From the NCBI GenBank assembly GCA_947489525.1, contig CANLDW010000001.1, positions 186,001 to 250,000 of the forward strand: 64,000 nucleotides of DNA, given 5' to 3'. This document shows positions 45,556-54,644 of the stretch, in pieces. Origin of the DNA: an uncultured Psychrobacter sp. (GTDB taxonomy: Bacteria; Pseudomonadota; Gammaproteobacteria; Pseudomonadales; Moraxellaceae). Numbering within the stretch: the first letter of the stretch is position 1; each line of letters begins with the position of its first letter. The notes under the pieces were generated by a model. That model saw nothing but the letters and a program-made list of their open reading frames with translations. It had not been told where the DNA came from and ran no database searches. The position numbers and the translations under genes were made by a program.

Positions 45556-46182
45556 GTGACAATAATTAAAACCGAAGATCTTAACTTACTTGGAAAAGGT
45601 GGACAAAAACTGGTATACGATCATCCTAAAGATGATGACAAAGTCATAAAAATCATTATGTCAAAACATGCTACGGTAACTGGCGGAAGAGCCACTCAGA
45701 ATCACATACGTTCAAATCGTCACCAAGGGGTATATAGACCCTTTAGACGTGAAATGATTCAGTATCTACAATTGTGTAAAACACACTATCAAGAAAATAG
45801 ATATACCTTCCCTATCGAAACGGTTTATGGTTTCATGGGTACCGATCAAGGGTTAGCCTTAGTCACAGAAAAGATTGTGAGTCCTTTAGGAGTGCCTCTT
45901 GCAGTCGGCAGTATGGGAACTAACGGTATGATAAAAGAAAAAAAAGTAAGGGACGCTTTGGATCGCTTTTTTGATGACTGCTGTGATCTACATATCGTCT
46001 TTGGAGAAGTTAATATCGGTGGCATCATGTATACTGAAACGCGTCAAGGTAGACCTGAGTTTGTATTAGTTGATGGTATTGGTGAGAAGCTGATTATCCC
46101 CTTTAGAGCGATGAGCAAAACCGTCAATACTCGTAATATTAGAAAAGTTGAGCAAAAGATCAAAGGTTTAGTGGGTTACTAA
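45556..46182 (+). CDS. yrbL: YrbL-family protein (kinase-like)
   Basis: A 208-residue protein of the PhoP-regulated YrbL family. LNLLGKGGQKLVYDHP resembles a nucleotide-binding loop, followed by a lysine in VIKIIMSKH. DCCDLHIVFGEVNIGGIMY is where a kinase catalytic loop (H-x-D-x-x-x-x-N) would be, and FVLVDGIGEK the metal-binding DxG. So it looks like a distant protein-kinase-like or LPS-kinase-like fold. It starts at GTG 45556 with AAAGGA. It is the last rightward gene of the locus, so phosphorylation of an LPS core sugar is possible; that is inference. Confidence 0.82.
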   Translation: MTIIKTEDLNLLGKGGQKLVYDHPKDDDKVIKIIMSKHATVTGGRATQNHIRSNRHQGVYRPFRREMIQYLQLCKTHYQENRYTFPIETVYGFMGTDQGLALVTEKIVSPLGVPLAVGSMGTNGMIKEKKVRDALDRFFDDCCDLHIVFGEVNIGGIMYTETRQGRPEFVLVDGIGEKLIIPFRAMSKTVNTRNIRKVEQKIKGLVGY

Positions 46183-46187
46183 ACCGC

Positions 46188-46225
46188 AAACTAGCTAGAG
46201 CAATAGTCGTTATCTAGCTAGTTTT
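46188..46225. terminator. Bidirectional terminator, yrbL / GT2
   Basis: A 12-bp inverted repeat (AAACTAGCTAGA / TCTAGCTAGTTT, 13-nt loop) between convergent genes, with a short T-run on the plus strand. Confidence 0.7.
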
Positions 46226-46227
46226 AG

Positions 46228-47136
46228 TCATGACTGATTGAATCGTTTAGCTTTTAGTTTTTGACTTACATTTTTTAGAGGTTGCTCAATTATTATCATA
46301 TTGGCAGCTCTTAATGGTCTTTTCTTGAATAATCTCCAAAACATTTTAGTCTTCTGCGCTTCGCTATTTTTATATGCGGCACGCGCATTCAGCCACTCTA
46401 CTCTTCTTATCGCCTTAGTATAGTACTTGGAGTGCTTAAAACAGTTCAACACCTCTATTCTACCTTGCCACATTTTTTCTGAGTTTTTCGAAAAATTATG
46501 ATCGTGTTGTCTATACACAGCGAAAACTTGAGGAAGGTAGTGAATGTGACCAATCTCACTCAATTTTAACCACATATACCAGTCTTCTAAAACGATAGAG
46601 GGATTAAACCCTCCCACCTGCCTGACCGCTTCTGATCTTATCATCTGAGTTGCCGCTGGCAGATAAAATTTATGCATAATGATACTTTCGAAATCGTAGG
46701 TTCTTTCAGGTTTCTCTTTAACAGGTAGCGGCTCTTTATTTTTGTCTATCAGTATTGCGGCACCGCAAACAGCCAGTATATCTGTATTGGCTTCTAAAAA
46801 CGCTACCTGTGTACTGGTCTTGTCCTGCAAAATCATATCATCGGAGGCAAGTGGGGCAAAATACTCGCCTGTACACCATGCCAAGGCTTCATTCAGTGTA
46901 CTGCTCAGACCCTTATTTTCTCTATATCTAAACTCAAACCTAACAAACCTTTGCTTGCAAGCTGCGCTCATAGCTTTTATTTTTGCAACTGAATCGTCTT
47001 TAGAGCCATCATCTATGATAATAAGTTCAATATTATCATAAGTTTGATCGATGACACTTTGAATAGATTCTTGCACAAATTCATCATGGTTGTAACATGG
47101 GATAAAAACTGACACTAAAGGTAAACGGGTTTTCAT
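46228..47136 (-). CDS. Glycosyltransferase, GT2 family
   Basis: A 302-residue inverting transferase. VSVFIPCYNHDEFVQESIQSV, IELIIIDDGSKDDS, and FAPLASDDMIL (DxD-like) mark the GT-A nucleotide-binding domain. VLEDWYMWLKL is the catalytic base region. The C-terminal stretch is basic and hydrophobic without a full membrane segment. The ATG at 47136 is preferred to a TTG at 47145. It is the only gene of the aspS-ilvE locus on the minus strand, next to ilvE on the same strand. It likely adds a core sugar. Confidence 0.88.
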   Translation of the reverse strand: MKTRLPLVSVFIPCYNHDEFVQESIQSVIDQTYDNIELIIIDDGSKDDSVAKIKAMSAACKQRFVRFEFRYRENKGLSSTLNEALAWCTGEYFAPLASDDMILQDKTSTQVAFLEANTDILAVCGAAILIDKNKEPLPVKEKPERTYDFESIIMHKFYLPAATQMIRSEAVRQVGGFNPSIVLEDWYMWLKLSEIGHIHYLPQVFAVYRQHDHNFSKNSEKMWQGRIEVLNCFKHSKYYTKAIRRVEWLNARAAYKNSEAQKTKMFWRLFKKRPLRAANMIIIEQPLKNVSQKLKAKRFNQS

Positions 47137-47241
47137 ACTAGTCAATCCATACTGCTGTTATTTTATTCATATGCGAATATACCCTTGTATAATTCGCACA
47201 ATCCAATCCTAAAAGAGGTATTAAGCGCTACTACCTAGAAT

Positions 47242-48171
47242 CTAATCAATAAAAGTGAGCCAATCCATATACTGCTCATTTCGACCATGAACCACATCGA
47301 AGTATAGGGTTTGCAGCTTTTCAGTAAGCTCACCGCGCCCACCATTGCCAATAGTGCGATCATCGTATTCACGGATAGGCGTGACCTCAGCTGCCGTACC
47401 TGTCATAAAGATCTCATCAGCCAAATAAAACTCGTCACGGGTGATGCGGCGTTCAGTGACTTTAATCCCCAAGTCAGCGGCAAATTGAATAATGGTACGG
47501 CGCGTGATTCCGTCCAATGCACCGCCGGCTAGATCTGGTGTATGGAGCTCGCCGTTTTTGACTAAGAATAAGTTCTCGCCCGAACCTTGACAGACGTAAC
47601 CTTGTGAGTCCATCAATATCGCTTCGTCATAACCGTTACGTGTGACTTCTCGGTTAGCCATGATAGAGACGGGATAGTTACTGGCGGCTTTTGCTTTACA
47701 CATCGTGACATTGGGCAGATGATGAGTATAAGACGAGGTCTTTACGCGGATACCGTTTTGGATGCCCTCTTCGCCGAGATAAGCGCCCCAATGCCAAGCA
47801 GCGACCATGGCATTGACACTATTATTATGCGCAGATAGACCTAGTTTTTCTGCACCTACCCAGATTAGTGGGCGAATATAGGCTTCTGCTAAATTATTTT
47901 GTTTGACTACGTCTTTATGAGCCTGTTCAAGGGTTGCAGCATCAAAAGGGACGTCAAGTTGGAATATCTTTGCCGAACCTAGCAGGCGCTCGGTGTGTTC
48001 TTTTAACCGAAACACGGCAGTACGGTTATCCGCTGTTTGATAGGCTCTTACGCCTTCGAATACTGCGATGCCGTAATGCATACTATGCGTGAGTACATGA
48101 ACCTTTGCATCAGGCTGATCGATTATCTCGCCATTCATCCAAAGTTTGCCCTTTTGTGTTGCCATACTCAT
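47242..48171 (-). CDS. ilvE: Branched-chain amino acid aminotransferase
   Basis: Interconverts leucine, isoleucine and valine with their keto acids using PLP. It is a fold-type IV enzyme of 309 residues. Motifs are VHVLTHSMHYGIAVFEGVRAY, CKAKAASNYPVSIMA (Schiff-base lysine region), RNGYDEAILMD and FMTGTAAEVTPIREYD. AAGGA precedes the ATG. It lies next to glnE, and the pair borders the LPS locus as in Pseudomonas and Acinetobacter. No truncation or odd residue. Confidence 0.95.
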   Translation of the reverse strand: MSMATQKGKLWMNGEIIDQPDAKVHVLTHSMHYGIAVFEGVRAYQTADNRTAVFRLKEHTERLLGSAKIFQLDVPFDAATLEQAHKDVVKQNNLAEAYIRPLIWVGAEKLGLSAHNNSVNAMVAAWHWGAYLGEEGIQNGIRVKTSSYTHHLPNVTMCKAKAASNYPVSIMANREVTRNGYDEAILMDSQGYVCQGSGENLFLVKNGELHTPDLAGGALDGITRRTIIQFAADLGIKVTERRITRDEFYLADEIFMTGTAAEVTPIREYDDRTIGNGGRGELTEKLQTLYFDVVHGRNEQYMDWLTFID

Positions 48172-48305
48172 ATCGTTATCCTTAGGTTGACGCTAGAGCG
48201 TATGTTAAATTAAAGTGATGGGATTATATCATTGGCTTATCAGCCAATTGAAGCTTTTAATACCCTATATGTTCGGTAATACCTTATATGTTCGGCACTC
48301 GTTAC

Positions 48306-51176
48306 TTATAAGTCACGACTGGACACCCCCATTAACTGCTGCCACTGGTCGTGTACAAAAGCGCGCGTCTCTTGCCATAGCGATTCATCAACTAATAATG
48401 ATTGCTCGGATAATGCCAGCTGATGCGTGGCGGCACGTATGCGCAGATAAGCGTCAGTTAAATCTTGGCAGACTTGCTTGTCCCAGATGTTCAGCGCCGC
48501 CACCTCTGCAAAGATGCGCACATTATCACTCCATTTAGTCAAGCTTGGATATTCATGCGAGTACGCCAATACAGCAAACTGTGCCAAAAACTCAATATCA
48601 ACGATACCGCCTGCATCTTGTTTGAGATGAAACTTACCTTCGCGCTGCTCGATACTGCTTGTCCCTAAATGTTGCTGCATCTTTAGGCGCATGCGCGTCA
48701 CTTCAACGCGAACCTCCTCAAGGGTACGCGGCAGTGACAATACCTCTCGGCGGATATCACAAAATCTTGCGGTTACGCGTTTATCACCACAAATAGCGCG
48801 CGCACGCACTAATGCCTGATGCTCCCAAGGCCAGGCTTTTTCTAGCTGATACGTCTCAAAAGCATGGCAGGAGACAACCATCATGCCAGCATTACCAGAG
48901 GGGCGCAGGCGCATATCAATCTCATAAGCGCGCCCATCACGAGTTTGGGTGTTGAGATAATTCATTAGCTTTTGCACGAGGCGGGCGGCAAACTTCATGC
49001 CACTGACTGAGCGATCTCCTGTGGTCATGCCCTGCTCTTTTATCTTGTGTAAAAATACTAAATCCAAATCAGAGGCATAGGACAACTCAAGTCCGCCAAG
49101 CTTACCGTAGCCGACAATAGCAAAACCACAATCCGCTTCTGTAACCGGATCACCATCTTGACCAATAGGATAGCCATAACGTTTAACAATTTCAGCAAAT
49201 GCGCGCTCAAGCGCTGCTTCTAGTACAACCGCGGCTATATAGGTAAGTGAGTCCGATACCTTCATAATCGGTCGCTCTGCTAGCACGTCGCTTGCGGCTA
49301 CCGCGAGTACTTGGTTTTTTTTGAATAAGCGCAGCACACTCAATAGCTCTTCTTCGTCGTCAGGTTCAACGCGTAGCAAGCGTTGACGCAAGATATCACG
49401 TAGCTCTATTTTATCTGGCAAGTGCCGATAACGCTGCTGCAAGAAGCTATCAAGCAGCACTGGATAACGTGCCAGCTCGTTGGCAATCCAAGGGCTGGCT
49501 GATAGCATCGGAATCAGCTCAACTGTCGCATTGGGGTTTTCAGCGATCATCACCAGATAGATGGAGCGCCGGCAAATGGCTTCAAGTAAAGTAATCAGGC
49601 GCGGCAATGCTGTATTAGCCAGTTGCTGCTGTTCTTGATGCGCCAGCAGTGCATGGACGATAACCGGATAAGCATCGTGCAAACGCTCACGCGCCTCATC
49701 GCTTAAGTTCGCTACCATTTTGGACTGCCAAAAGCTTTGTAACCGTTCACGATTCTTCGCAGTGAGTACATCATTGAGCTGCTTTACTTGTTCATCTAAG
49801 TTAGCCGTTATAGGCTTTGCGTCATCTTGATCAGGGACTTGGCGCTCAGTGACCATACGCTCAAAAGGCACATTGATGTTTTCACGATGTTCATTAAGCG
49901 TAGCCAACAGCTCAGACCAATGAGTAAATCCCAAAGTAACTGCTAAGTTATGTTGCCACTCAGGATCGTGCGGTAAGCGCTGCGTTTGCTGATCGTTGAT
50001 GGCTTGTATCGCATGCTCTAGCCGGCGCAAGAACCGATACGCCGCTTCTAGTTGTTGATAAGTCGCAAGCTCTAGATAGTCAAGGTCATATAACGCTTGC
50101 ATCGCTTGCAAACAAGCTTTGACTTGGAGCTGTGGATGCCGACCGCCGTATATCAGCTGAAACGCTTGGACAATAAACTCAATATCGCGTATACCGCCAG
50201 CACCAAGCTTAATATTATCTAAGTCTTCACGCTGCGCTACTTGGTTTTTAATCAAAGACTTCATCTCGCGCAGTGCCGAAAACGCGCTGTAATCAACGTA
50301 ATAGCGAAAGACAAATGGCTTAATTAGGGTTTGTAGCGCTTCATAAAAAGTGTCATCTATTTGACCCACCACGCGCGCCTTGAGCCAAGCAAAGCGCTCC
50401 CAAGCCCTGCCATGCAGTGCAAAATACTTTTGCAAAGCGGACAAGTGAATCGCCAGATCACTGCCCTCACCCCATGGGCGCAGGCGCATATCGACACGAA
50501 ATACAAAACCATCAGCGGTGTTGTTATCAAGCAGTCTTATAATGCCTTGACCTAGACGCGTCATAAAGCGCTTATTATCAATACTGCGTGTACCTTTAGC
50601 TTTATCACCATCCGTCACACCACGCGCTTGGTGCACAAATATCAAATCGATATCACTTGATAGATTAAGCTCATGAGCGCCAAGCTTACCCATTGCCATA
50701 ATTGCCATATCATCGATTTGAGTGTTGCCCGACTCATCGATGAACGTTGGTTGACCGTACTTCTCAATCAGGTGCTGATAGGTATAGTCTTTAGCAAAAG
50801 ATAAGCAGCCATCCGCAAATTCAGACAGCTCATCTGTCAGCTGTTCAAGTACAATTGTTCCAAGCGCGTCCTGCCATATCCAGCGCATCATGAGCAGCGT
50901 ACGCAGGTTGCGCAGGCCACTCATGACCTTACTCTCTTCAGCAGTTTCATAGTTATCATCTAAGGTATAGTCTTGGATAAGATCATCAATCTGCTGGCGA
51001 GTCAAGGTATGACTCAGAGGATAACTACGTAAAAATGTCTGGCACGAAACCGTACGACTCTCCCAGACCTGATAAGCGTATTCACTGGCAGTTTGTAATA
51101 CCTGTAACTGCTCAGTGTCAGGTTGAAATCCTAAAGCAGTGGAGCCCGATGAGCTGTCTGTCGGCATAGTGACCAT
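48306..51176 (-). CDS. glnE: Glutamine synthetase adenylyltransferase / deadenylase
   Basis: Controls glutamine synthetase by adding and removing AMP. It is 956 residues, the usual length. Two nucleotidyltransferase domains are present: the N-terminal deadenylase has MGKLGAHELNLSSDIDLIF, and the C-terminal adenylylase has YGKLGGLELSYASDLDLVF. The helical GlnE domain segments (GAGGIRDIEFIVQAFQL and DAGGIVDIEFLAQF) follow each. It would respond to the PII protein and glutamine. It lies upstream of ilvE on the same strand, a conserved order. The start at 51176 is preferred; an ATG at 51167 would shorten it by three residues. Confidence 0.95.
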   Translation of the reverse strand: MVTMPTDSSSGSTALGFQPDTEQLQVLQTASEYAYQVWESRTVSCQTFLRSYPLSHTLTRQQIDDLIQDYTLDDNYETAEESKVMSGLRNLRTLLMMRWIWQDALGTIVLEQLTDELSEFADGCLSFAKDYTYQHLIEKYGQPTFIDESGNTQIDDMAIMAMGKLGAHELNLSSDIDLIFVHQARGVTDGDKAKGTRSIDNKRFMTRLGQGIIRLLDNNTADGFVFRVDMRLRPWGEGSDLAIHLSALQKYFALHGRAWERFAWLKARVVGQIDDTFYEALQTLIKPFVFRYYVDYSAFSALREMKSLIKNQVAQREDLDNIKLGAGGIRDIEFIVQAFQLIYGGRHPQLQVKACLQAMQALYDLDYLELATYQQLEAAYRFLRRLEHAIQAINDQQTQRLPHDPEWQHNLAVTLGFTHWSELLATLNEHRENINVPFERMVTERQVPDQDDAKPITANLDEQVKQLNDVLTAKNRERLQSFWQSKMVANLSDEARERLHDAYPVIVHALLAHQEQQQLANTALPRLITLLEAICRRSIYLVMIAENPNATVELIPMLSASPWIANELARYPVLLDSFLQQRYRHLPDKIELRDILRQRLLRVEPDDEEELLSVLRLFKKNQVLAVAASDVLAERPIMKVSDSLTYIAAVVLEAALERAFAEIVKRYGYPIGQDGDPVTEADCGFAIVGYGKLGGLELSYASDLDLVFLHKIKEQGMTTGDRSVSGMKFAARLVQKLMNYLNTQTRDGRAYEIDMRLRPSGNAGMMVVSCHAFETYQLEKAWPWEHQALVRARAICGDKRVTARFCDIRREVLSLPRTLEEVRVEVTRMRLKMQQHLGTSSIEQREGKFHLKQDAGGIVDIEFLAQFAVLAYSHEYPSLTKWSDNVRIFAEVAALNIWDKQVCQDLTDAYLRIRAATHQLALSEQSLLVDESLWQETRAFVHDQWQQLMGVSSRDL

Positions 51177-51950
51177 AGGTGATCATAATCCTTACTATAA
51201 GTTAAAAAGAAACACACACGAATAGAAGCTAAATAAGCACTCAGGCTTACTAATTGTCATCGTCTCATTAAGACTACTCCATACTACCGAATATAAACAT
51301 AGCTTTTAAGCCAAGTTGTTTGCAAGTTGTTTAGATGTCACTAGAATTTAGAGTCAATAAATACGCACTGATCTATGGTAGCACGAAAAACAATTGAGTT
51401 AAGAAAGCACTGTAACTGCTGATTCAGTATAAAAATGTAATGCAATTAAGATGCGTTCTATACCGTCTAGTCAAATCGCTCTAAAACCGAGACAGTGCTG
51501 TTGGAATAGATTTTGCGAAGCATCGAAAAATGCGAAGCACATAGCAAGCGAGTAAATTTATACCAGCAGCGCATCATCGATGTATCGATTCTATTTAGTA
51601 CTGCCTATATACATGTATTACATCTTATAGATATAACACATAAATCAGTGCGCGTATTTGTCGTTTATAACTTTTAAATAGGTTTGACGATTGCAAAAAA
51701 TAGCTGACAAAATGGTACAATGCTGGACAATCGCACTGCTTAATCATGTTACCAAAAAAATCTGATTGAGAGTTTTGAGAATACCCCTTTGACTTTTATT
51801 GGACTGTTTAGTATTTGACTGTTTAATAGTGATAACATTAATAGTGATAGCATCGGTAAACAAATGTGACAAGTTGCAGAGCTTAGATAACAGCAACACT
51901 CTATTATTACACCTATTCTCAATTGACTATTTTGATAATGACTACCTCCT
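51177..51950. other. Long spacer between glnE and tusD
   Basis: About 770 AT-rich bases between divergent genes. The middle is copy 3 of the inverted-repeat element (51458-51612). Nothing else recognisable was found; the ORFs here are short and unsupported. Confidence 0.5.
51458..51612. mobile_element. MITE-like inverted-repeat element, copy 3
   Basis: About 155 bp. The inner stem is GTGCTGTTGG (51495-51504) with CCAGCAGCGC (51563-51572). Relative to copies 1 and 2 it has an A:T to G:C exchange plus two G:T pairs, so the stem is kept while the sequence changed. The right end GTATCGATTCTATTTAGTA matches that of copy 2. The core is shortened and diverged. Confidence 0.7.
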
Positions 51951-52409
51951 ATGACTACAAATTATGGCGCGGACGCGACCCTTTTACTTATTACCGCTGA
52001 CCCTGCCCATCCACTGGCACACTTAGCTCTACGTTATGCGCGTACCTATCTAGCTCATTCCCATCTAGCTCGTTCCCATCTAGACAGTGTAGCTACTCAA
52101 GATACAAGCATAGCGAGCATGCGGTTAAAGCTATTTTTTTATGCTGATGGCGCACACATCGCTAATCGCTTACGTTGGCAATCAGCAGATCAGCTCAATC
52201 TTACGAAGGAGTGGCAAGCATTAGCTGAGCGTTATCAGCTGCGACTCCCTGTGTGTGTCAGTACGGCGCTGAGCCGCGGTATTACTGACAGCGAGAATAG
52301 CGCGCGCCACAATCTCGATGGTAACAACCTAGCATCAGGGTTTGAGCTTGTCGGTCTCAGCGAACTTGCCATGATGATGAATGGTGATTGTCGCTTGATC
52401 CAGTTCTAA
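51951..52409 (+). CDS. tusD: Sulfur relay protein TusD
   Basis: Part of the TusBCD complex that passes persulfide sulfur to TusE and MnmA for 2-thiouridine at tRNA position 34. The active cysteine is Cys102 in RLPVCVSTALSRG. The DsrE-type fold runs from TLLLITADPAHPLAHLALRYA to LAMMMNGDCRLIQF, the usual ending. An N-terminal region includes a short repeat (LAHSHLARSHL) encoded by a 15-bp tandem DNA repeat at 52050-52079. It is the first gene of a tusDCBE run. No clear Shine-Dalgarno sequence. Confidence 0.88.
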   Translation: MTTNYGADATLLLITADPAHPLAHLALRYARTYLAHSHLARSHLDSVATQDTSIASMRLKLFFYADGAHIANRLRWQSADQLNLTKEWQALAERYQLRLPVCVSTALSRGITDSENSARHNLDGNNLASGFELVGLSELAMMMNGDCRLIQF

Positions 52410-52431
52410 TCTGACAAAATGAGACCCGACT

Positions 52432-52755
52432 ATGAAACTCTTGATTCAGTTACGTACGCCTACTGAAATAGCAAGTTATGAGGGCTGCGCGTTGGCTTTG
52501 ACGCTCGCTACCTTTGGTCACGAGGTGCAGCTTTACATAGACGCACCTGTATTCGGTCAGCTTATACAACCCGCTTCACGCCTACATGGTATGGTGCAAT
52601 CCCTTGCACTATACGATATGCCAGCGGCTTGGCTACCTGAGGATGTGTTTAGTGGCTGGCTGACAGGTCTTCTACCAGAGGATCTGGCGACGCAGCTGAC
52701 AGTAGTGCCTGAAACTATCCTCGAGCAGGACTTTGAGCAAATATTAACCTTTTAA
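52432..52755 (+). CDS. tusC: Sulfur relay protein TusC
   Basis: A 107-residue DsrF-like subunit of TusBCD. Its LIQLRTPTEIASYEGCALALTLATFGHEVQLYIDAPVF follows the DsrE-fold pattern of beta strand, helix and strand, and the gene order (D-C-B-E) identifies it. It lacks the catalytic cysteine, as in other TusC. It starts 22 bases after tusD. The C-terminal half is acidic and variable. Confidence 0.82.
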   Translation: MKLLIQLRTPTEIASYEGCALALTLATFGHEVQLYIDAPVFGQLIQPASRLHGMVQSLALYDMPAAWLPEDVFSGWLTGLLPEDLATQLTVVPETILEQDFEQILTF

Positions 52756-52782
52756 ACCTTTAGACTGGCTTTGGATCCATGT

Positions 52783-53109
52783 ATGGCGACTTTATATCAA
52801 TTGCACAGCACTATAGATAACTTACATCCTAGCTGTGATAAGCTGGCACTGACGTGGCGCCGTGGTGATCGTATTATTTTGCTGGGAGCAGCAGCAGCCT
52901 ACCTTGATTGGTTGCAGGCGTACCTTGACGATAGCGATGTTACAGAAGTGGCAGGGATTTATGCCTTGGCGTCAGACATTACAAAGCTGGCAGTTTCAAG
53001 TACTGATAAGCTCAAACTAGACACTAAACTTACCGCGATTTTGACAGATGAGCAGTGGGTCAATATGACCCAAGATAAGCAATTCGATAAGGTTGTCACA
53101 ATCGCTTGA
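52783..53109 (+). CDS. tusB: Sulfur relay protein TusB
   Basis: A 108-residue DsrH-like subunit of TusBCD. MATLYQLHS begins it at the ATG at 52783; a TTG at 52771 would add four residues. It has WRRGDRIILLGAAAAYLDWL, then IYALASDIT and a C-terminal KQFDKVVTIA. Its position between tusC and tusE is the main support, as similarity is low in this family. Confidence 0.75.
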   Translation: MATLYQLHSTIDNLHPSCDKLALTWRRGDRIILLGAAAAYLDWLQAYLDDSDVTEVAGIYALASDITKLAVSSTDKLKLDTKLTAILTDEQWVNMTQDKQFDKVVTIA

Positions 53110-53206
53110 TAGCTAACCTCAAGCCCTTTTGGTTTGAGCTACGTCTGTTATAAGGATAGCGGAATCTATAGTACGGATTATTTACTGAATTTATTTGGAT
53201 TTATCT

Positions 53207-53527
53207 ATGACTTCAACGCTTGCACTCGATCAAGATGGACACCTATGCGATCATACGCTGTGGACCTCCGATGTTGCGCAGCAGCTGGCTGATACTTTAG
53301 ATATTCGCTTAAGCGCTGAACATTTACAAATTTTAGAACAAGTAAGAGCTTTTTTTGATAGGTTTAACCATCCCCCTGCGACGCGTCCGCTTATTAAGTG
53401 GTTACAGCAGACCCTACCTGAACACGACATCAGCAATCAAAAATTACAGCAGCTCTTTAATACAGGCTTAGTAGCTCGTCACGTCAACCGTATAGCAGGT
53501 CTACCAAAACCTCCGAATTGTTTGTAG
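53207..53527 (+). CDS. tusE: Sulfur carrier TusE (DsrC-like)
   Basis: Accepts sulfur from TusBCD and hands it to MnmA. The C-terminal tail ends GLPKPPNCL, with the acceptor cysteine second from the end (Cys105). The body has LSAEHLQILEQVRAFFDRFN and PATRPLIKWL, both DsrC signatures. The ATG at 53207 is chosen over a TTG at 53195. It follows tusB by 97 bases. mnmA is not in the window. Confidence 0.92.
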   Translation: MTSTLALDQDGHLCDHTLWTSDVAQQLADTLDIRLSAEHLQILEQVRAFFDRFNHPPATRPLIKWLQQTLPEHDISNQKLQQLFNTGLVARHVNRIAGLPKPPNCL

Positions 53528-53587
53528 AGCTTTTAGTGATATAGAATTGCACAATTCAAGTCGCTTTTGCCGTTGAGCTTTTATCGT

Positions 53588-54136
53588 TTATACCTTTTTA
53601 GCGTCATAGACACTCAGATTGTCATAACCAATACTACGACCTTCATCGCCTACAAACCCTTGCTGTCGCCATACTTCGTATAGGCATATTGCCACACTAT
53701 TTGACAAATTCAAGCTGCGCGAATCGGCCAGCATAGGCAAGCGTAGCCAATGCGCGGCTCCAATATCGTGCCGTATGTCATCAGCCAGTCCTGCAGTCTC
53801 AGAACCAAACACTAGTGCCACGTTAGGTATCTTCAGCTTTTTATCCGCATTAAAATCATACTCATAAAATGGCTGGCTAAGTTTAGTCGTTAGCGCGGTA
53901 ATGATATGGCAGTCAGCTGCCTGCAACGCTCGCTTAGCGTCTAGCCAATCCTTGTGTACCTGTAGGTGCGCGTACTCGTGATAATCAAGACCAGCGCGGC
54001 GTAGTTTTTTATCATCGAGCTCAAATCCTAACGGTTCAACCAGATGTAAACGCGCGCCGGTATTAGCGCATAAACGTATAATGTTACCAGTATTACTAGG
54101 CATTTTGGGGGTTACTAGTACAATGTGGATAGTCAT
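53588..54136 (-). CDS. trmL: tRNA (cytidine/uridine-34 2'-O) methyltransferase
   Basis: A SPOUT-family methyltransferase that 2'-O-methylates the wobble base of leucine tRNAs. It is 182 residues, a minimal SPOUT domain. Signature motifs are HIVLVTPKMPSNTGNIIRLC, LVFGSETAGLADDI and LRLPMLADSRSLNLSNSVAI. It differs from TrmJ by lacking the C-terminal extension. It is convergent with tusE; both act on the wobble base by separate routes. Confidence 0.92.
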   Translation of the reverse strand: MTIHIVLVTPKMPSNTGNIIRLCANTGARLHLVEPLGFELDDKKLRRAGLDYHEYAHLQVHKDWLDAKRALQAADCHIITALTTKLSQPFYEYDFNADKKLKIPNVALVFGSETAGLADDIRHDIGAAHWLRLPMLADSRSLNLSNSVAICLYEVWRQQGFVGDEGRSIGYDNLSVYDAKKV

Positions 54137-54471
54137 AAAGTTTCCATAAAAATAAATACTACTACTTATAGTTAATGTTACTCAAGGTTATCTATCACCT
54201 ATTTGATAGATTCAACTAAGAACTTGGTAATTAAAAGTTACAGTTTATCGATAATAATTACATTTTGATACTGGGCACTGATTTTAACTTTCTCTATCAT
54301 AGCCGTAACGGATATCGAGGCAATTTAGTCGTATTAGAAGAATATTTAAACAAGTGTTCGTCTGATACTACTATTTTGCAGGTTTATCTTAATTATCGAC
54401 AAACAATACTTATATGGATTGTCCGGTAGGATTGTCTCTATTTATCTCATTCATTTTCTGGAGGAATTATT
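54137..54471. other. Spacer between trmL and the entericidin-like genes
   Basis: About 335 AT-rich bases. It holds a small hairpin (TCTATCA / TGATAGA, about 54191-54210) and the GAGGAA ribosome-binding site just before 54472. No ORF. Confidence 0.4.
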
Positions 54472-54612
54472 ATGAAAAAAGTAATTATCGCATCTTTGAC
54501 CGCTATGTTTGTACTATCAGGCTGCAATACTTTTGCAGGTTTTGGTCAAGACGTAGAAAGTGCTGGTGAAGGCATTACTGACGGCGCTCAAAACGTACAA
54601 GAAAAAATTTAA
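54472..54612 (+). CDS. Entericidin-like small lipoprotein, copy 1
   Basis: A 46-residue lipoprotein: signal MKKVIIASLTAMFVLSGC with lipobox LSGC, then a short mature chain NTFAGFGQDVESAGEGITDG that has the entericidin Q-D-V..G..I pattern. GAGGAATTAT precedes the ATG. Entericidins in E. coli form a toxin/antidote pair (EcnB/EcnA) of lipoproteins; whether this copy is either is not known. The adjacent copy is nearly identical in DNA, pointing to a recent tandem duplication. Confidence 0.88.
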   Translation: MKKVIIASLTAMFVLSGCNTFAGFGQDVESAGEGITDGAQNVQEKI

Positions 54613-54644
54613 GATCTATACATTTGTTTTATGAGGAGTTTATT

